Assembly: GCA_036785325.1 (NCBI GenBank)
Contig: JAXIVH010000031.1
Coordinates: 403,001-467,000 of the forward strand
Direction of reading: 5' to 3'
DNA: 64,000 nt
Source: Urophycis tenuis
Lineage: Eukaryota; Chordata; Actinopteri; Gadiformes; Phycidae
In this document: positions 60,104-64,000 of the stretch, one piece after another
Position numbering within the stretch: position 1 is the stretch's first letter
Layout of the letters: each line of letters starts with the position of its first letter
Notes under the pieces: model-generated
The model's database searches: none
The model's input: the letters and a program-made list of their open reading frames with translations, nothing else
What the model was told of the DNA's origin: nothing
Program-made: the position numbers and the translations under genes

Positions 60104-62159
60104 CTACCTCTTGGAAACCAGTAAAAATTTAAATGATCCCAAAAAGTTTTGGAAAGCGATCAGGTCCTTTTCCAGCCAGGTTTCCTCCATTGAACCACCA
60201 CCCTTTATCAACAAAGGCACATGTATGATAACTGATAAGTCTGAAATTTTAAATTGCTTTAATGAGCATTTTATTTCTGCAGGTTTTTTATTTGAATCTA
60301 GTCATGAGACAAATAGTCCTGATTCCCTTGTTGATAATGGTAATGTCTTGCCTGTCTGTAATGAAAATGTGTCAGCTCCATTTCACTTTCTTCCTATATC
60401 TGCTGCTGATGTATCTAGAGAATTGAAACAGCTGGACCCAAAGAAATCTGCCGGCCCTGATCAGCTTGAACCTTACTTCCTTAAGTTGGCTGTAGACTTT
60501 ATTGCTCAGCCTTTAGCAAATTTGTATAACCTGAGTCTCCGTAATAGTGAGGTTCCAAGTATATGGAAGTCTGCCTTTGTTCTTCCTCTGCTAAAAGGAG
60601 GAGATCCCGCAATTGTGAACAACTACAGGCCAATTTCGAAGCTGTGCATTTTAGCAAAGGTCTTCGAAAGACTTGTCAGCAGTCAAATAAAGGATTTCCT
60701 TGATGAAACTTGCACCTTATCAATATACCAATCTGGCTTTAGGAAAAAACATAGCACTGTCTCTGCAGCCCTTAAGGTTCTAAATGACATCATTGAAGCG
60801 CTGGATGTAAGGAAAGTATGTGTAGCCTTATTTATTGACTTATCCAAGGCGTTCGACACCGTTGATCATAATATCCTGATTGATACACTGTACAAAGTGG
60901 GCTTATCTGAGCATGCAGTTTCTTGGTTCAGGAATTATTTATCGGGCAGATCACAGTGTGTCCAGATGGCAGGGTCCTCATCAACATTTTTGAGTGTTTC
61001 AAAGGGGGTACCTCAAGGGTCGGTGTTGGGACCCATTTTGTTTTCGATCTATATAAATGATCTTTGCAATAATTTGTCAGATGCCCTTTATCATTTTTAT
61101 GCAGACGACACAATAATTTATTGTTTTGCAACGTCTGTTGTGCAAGCTTTCACAATCTTACAGTCGGCCTTTGATGTTGTTCAGGCCCATCTGCAAAGGC
61201 TGAAGCTGGTTTTAAACACTGAGAAGACGAAGGTTATGATGTTTTCCAGGGCTACTGTGCAGACAAAAAATCTTCCCGTCTTAACTTGTCAAGGTACATC
61301 CATTGAGCTGGTCTCGTCCTACAAGTATCTGGGTTTCCATGTTGATGAATGTTTAACTTTCAAGTACCATATTTCAAGCTTAGTTTCAAAACTTAAGGTA
61401 AAATTGGGCTTTTACTTTAGAAATAGATCTTGCTTCTCTTTAGGAGTCAGGAAACGACTTGTGTCAGCAACCTTTCTTCCACTGCTTGATTATGGTGATG
61501 TACTGTATATGCATGCTCCAGTCACATGTCTACGTTCTCTGGATACTGTGTATCATTGTGCTCTGAGATTTGTTACTGGATGCAAAACATTGACCCATCA
61601 TTGCACCTTATACAAACAAGCTACATGGTCATCCCTGTCTGTCAGGAGATCTACTCACTGGTTGACTTTTATTTATAAAGCTTTACTTGGGATGGTCCCA
61701 TCCTATCTCGGTATTCACCTTGTTAGGAATCATGGACATTACAGGCTACGGTCTACTAGCTTGTTGACTCTAACTGTACCCCGTGTCTTCTCAGAACTGG
61801 GGAAAAAGGCATTTCGTTTTGCTGCCCCCTCTGCATGGAACTCTCTGCAAGATGAATTAAAACTGCCAAACCTGATCCCTCTTGATAACCTTGTTAGGAT
61901 TCTTAAAACTAAGGAACTGGAAAGCATTGAGCTCTGTCACTGTTTCTAAATCAGATGTTGCACCTCCTTTAACCTATCCCTGATCATTTTAATTTTATTT
62001 TTATTTTTTTGAACTATTGTTATTTATCTGTATTACTGCTTGTAACTGTGATTTTGCTGCCTCTTGGCCAGGTCGCTTTTGAAAAAGAGATTCTACATCT
62101 CAATAAGCTTTACCTGGTTAAATAAAGTTTAAATAAATTTAAAAAAAAAACAACAAAAA

Positions 62160-62560
62160 CACCTCAGCGGGTGTGTCCAGGATTTTTTTCTGATGCTGTG
62201 ATCTCTGCACCACTCGCAAAGGACCACAGGGCCAGTCCAGGGCTCAGTTACAGCAGTTTCCAGTGGTGGAGCCCATGCAGCGGTTGGAGTTGGACGTTCT
62301 GGGCCCTCTTTCACTCACAGAACGAGGGAATCGCTATATACTCGCTGCAGTGGACTATTTCACTAAATGGCCTGAGGCCTTTTACAGTGAAAGATCAGAA
62401 AGCCAAGATCATAATTGATGCCCTGGTGAGGGAACAATTAGTAGGCTAGAGGTTCCAGAGTCAATCCATAGCGATCAGGGGAGACATTTTAAATCAAGGA
62501 TTTTCGCTACTATGTGCATGCGTCTGGGAATCCAATGCCAAGTAAACAACACAAGCCTTT
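62160..62560 (+). mobile_element. Ty3/Gypsy integrase fragment
   Basis: The frame from 62194 encodes CCDLCTTRKGPQG (end of the HHCC finger), LELDVLGPLSLTERGNRYIL (first catalytic Asp), then VDYFTKWPEA. Shifted frames carry a degraded second Asp block (..SIAIRGD..). Neither LTRs nor RT are in view. It is a broken retroelement piece between two LINEs. Confidence 0.8.
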
Positions 62561-64000
62561 CATAACAACTGATGAGCTGGCATCTCCTGTGGAGTTAAAC
62601 TCTTTCCTCACCAGGTTGGAAGTCTCTGGGACAGAAGAAAGCTGTACAGACATCCTCAAGTCAGTCATTGTAAACCCTAATGGCAGAGTACATATATCAG
62701 TAGAGCAGGTGGCCCAGGAGTTTCGACACCTTAATGCACGGAAGTCTATGGGTCCTGATAACAACACAGCCTCTGTCCTGAAGATGTACATTGAAGAGCT
62801 TGCCCCTGTGTGGCAGCCCATATTCCAACAGTCATTGGACACCCACACTGTCCCCACTGCCTGGACAACCTCACAAGTGATCCCGCGTCCAAGGAAAACA
62901 TGCCCAATGGAGTGCAATGATTTCCGACCTGTGGCTCTGTCCTCCATATTGATGAAGTCACTGGAAAGAATCATCTGCCCCTTGGCTCTCCAGGTCTGTG
63001 CAGAGCAAACTGGACCAATATCAATTTGCCTATAATTGCGGCAGTAACACCGAAGATGCCGTCGCTACCCTTACACACCTTGTCTTAAAACACCTGGACC
63101 AAATCACAAACCATACACTAGGGCAGTGGTTTCCAACCTATGGGTCATGACCCAACCTGTGGGTCGCCAAAGATCCACGGAGGGTCGCGAAGCCCTCTTG
63201 ATTTTAAGGGGTTTAATTTTAATACCATATATAGCCCATGTTGAATAAATGACAAAGCATTTAATTAATATATGCATAGAAGCAACAAAATGTAAGTGCT
63301 ACATTAAACATTTATTCTGTTTTTGAACGAAGACGAATTGAGGAATAAAATGATAACTAAAATGAGTTTTCACAGGAAACGTGCGTGCGCTGTTGCCTAG
63401 CGACTAGAGTTGTGACGTTCACGAACGATCCGAATCTTTTGACCGGCTCATCAACGTGAACAATGGGAACCGAGTCGCGTTGGGTTGGGAGCCGTTCTTT
63501 TTTTTCTCTCTCTCCCTGAGTTCACAGTAATGGTTCACGCAGATGCTCACCCAAGCTCCTCCTTGCTCCTCCACTGAGTGAGACGGAGAGAGCATGGGGA
63601 GGAGCACCTATTTCATATGCATTGCTTATGAAATAAGCGCAACAACTCATGCAATATTTGCATGTCCACGCTCCCTTCACGTGTGTGCCTCAGTAAAAAA
63701 TAAAAAGCGAGTAACCAAAGCTTACAATGGTAAAAATATGGGTCCCTGAAGAAAACGGTTGGGAACCGCTGCACTAGGGTACTGTTTATTGACTACTGAT
63801 CTGCTTTCATTACCATTAAACCGGATTTACTTCTCTCCAAAATGCAAGAGTTGGACATTAATCCATACATTGTTCATTGGTACCACTCTTTCCTCATCCC
63901 AAGGCAACAGCTGGTCAGAGTTAACAACACGCTCTCCCCCCTGGTCACAATGAGCAGTGGAGCACCACAAGGATGTGTGAGCTCACCACTGCTTTTTACA
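62561..64000 (+). mobile_element. L2/Maui-like LINE, RT part, split by a hAT MITE
   Basis: It reads EFRHLNARKSMGPDNNTASV, NDFRPVALSSILMKSLERI and, after a frame change, YNCGSNTEDAVATLTHLVLK. A hAT MITE then interrupts (63124-63771). After it come LFIDY.SAF, VHWYHSFLIPRQQLVRVNN and SSGAPQGCVSSPLLFT. It runs off the right edge. Stops show it is dead. Confidence 0.8.
63124..63771. mobile_element. hAT MITE (648 bp) with 8-bp TSD
   Basis: Ends CAGTGGTTTCCAACC and inverted GGTTGGGAACCGCTG are flanked by CACTAGGG at 63116-63123 and 63772-63779. Inside, GTTGTGACGTTCACGAACGA (about 63409) may be the edge of a further nested repeat. No intact frame. Confidence 0.88.

Larger units (their letters stand above)
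55211..61949 (+). pseudogene. Outer LINE endonuclease-RT gene, interrupted
   Basis: The first part has a hydrophobic segment (KKRYVILLLLLMSGNVHTNP), then IIHMNVRSLLPKIDLI, VVSETWLSKSIPD and, after a frameshift in an A run near 55855, IIGCYRPPSAS, LLVGDLNYDWL and DLSDHCVI (endonuclease motifs). It ends at RRFRQLRNR (56618) plus a broken stretch TIKRAKTEYYL. The second part resumes LETSKNLNDPKKFWKAI (60111), then AGPDQLEPYFLK, NNYRPISKLCILAKVFERLV, FIDLSKAFDTVDHNIL, GVPQGSVLGPILF and HFYADDTIIY, to TGA-type termination at 61949. The second part is a continuous 612-codon frame. Confidence 0.85.
54470..62150 (+). mobile_element. CR1/Daphne-like LINE split by another LINE
   Basis: The leader (54470-55210) contains a 67-bp minisatellite. 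The coding part (55211 to about 56640 and 60110-61949) is separated by an inner LINE (about 56666-60103). The 3' end has CTTGGCCAGGTCGC..TTTACCTGGTTAAATAAAG and an A-rich tail near 62150. Frameshifts near 55850 and 56618 and the insertion inactivate it. GNVHTNPGPG before the endonuclease is typical of CR1/Daphne-like elements; the clade is provisional. Confidence 0.85.

Noticed and set aside
62194..62560. Intact retrovirus-like element
   Set aside because: Only a broken integrase piece is visible, without LTRs, RT or other genes.

Overview
The window is a piece of a fish (teleost-type) nuclear genome. It holds one recognisable host gene, on the minus strand, buried in transposable elements of nearly every class. 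The host gene is RENBP (N-acylglucosamine 2-epimerase, renin-binding protein). Ten coding exons with canonical GT/AG borders lie between 52443 (ATG) and 1883 (TGA). Spliced by eye they give an uninterrupted 403-residue protein, with a probable non-coding first exon near 52551-52640. Fish origin is suggested by vertebrate-style splicing plus fish-type repeats: L2/CR1/Rex1-group LINEs with short tandem tails, tRNA-derived SINEs, and many hAT elements.

Layout, left to right. 1-1882: an L2-like LINE scrap, a hAT MITE carrying a second fold-back MITE, and the RENBP 3' end. 1883-8534: coding exons 10 to 6 with LINE and MITE fragments between them. 8535-18939 (intron 5): a LINE split by an apparently intact hAT transposon (9249-12316), a 111-bp micro-MITE, a SINE, and a decayed second hAT (16413-18851). 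18940-23172: exons 5 and 4. 23173-51089 (intron 3, about 28 kb): a long-arm fold-back element, a piggyBac deletion remnant, two LINE pieces joined to each other, a hAT relic, a two-ORF LINE (30735-36220) carrying a hAT and a SINE, a hairpin-headed tandem repeat (36976-39008), a Harbinger-like MITE, an intact LINE with a 1003-residue ORF (43260-46375, minus) and a LINE with two insertions (47427-50980). 51090-52443: exons 3 to 1. 52640-64000: upstream sequence with a hAT MITE, a LINE with a 67-bp minisatellite leader that is split by a second, intact Rex1/L2-like LINE (976-residue ORF), a Ty3/Gypsy integrase fragment, and another LINE carrying a hAT MITE.

The genes do not form a pathway. RENBP is the only host function seen; everything else is mobile DNA. 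The insertions can be ordered because many have exact target-site duplications (TSDs) and sit inside the reading frames of older elements. Three elements keep long intact coding regions and could be young: the hAT at 9249, the LINE at 43260 and the LINE at about 56666. Clade names for LINEs rest on remembered motif patterns, not on a search, and are less certain than the boundaries.
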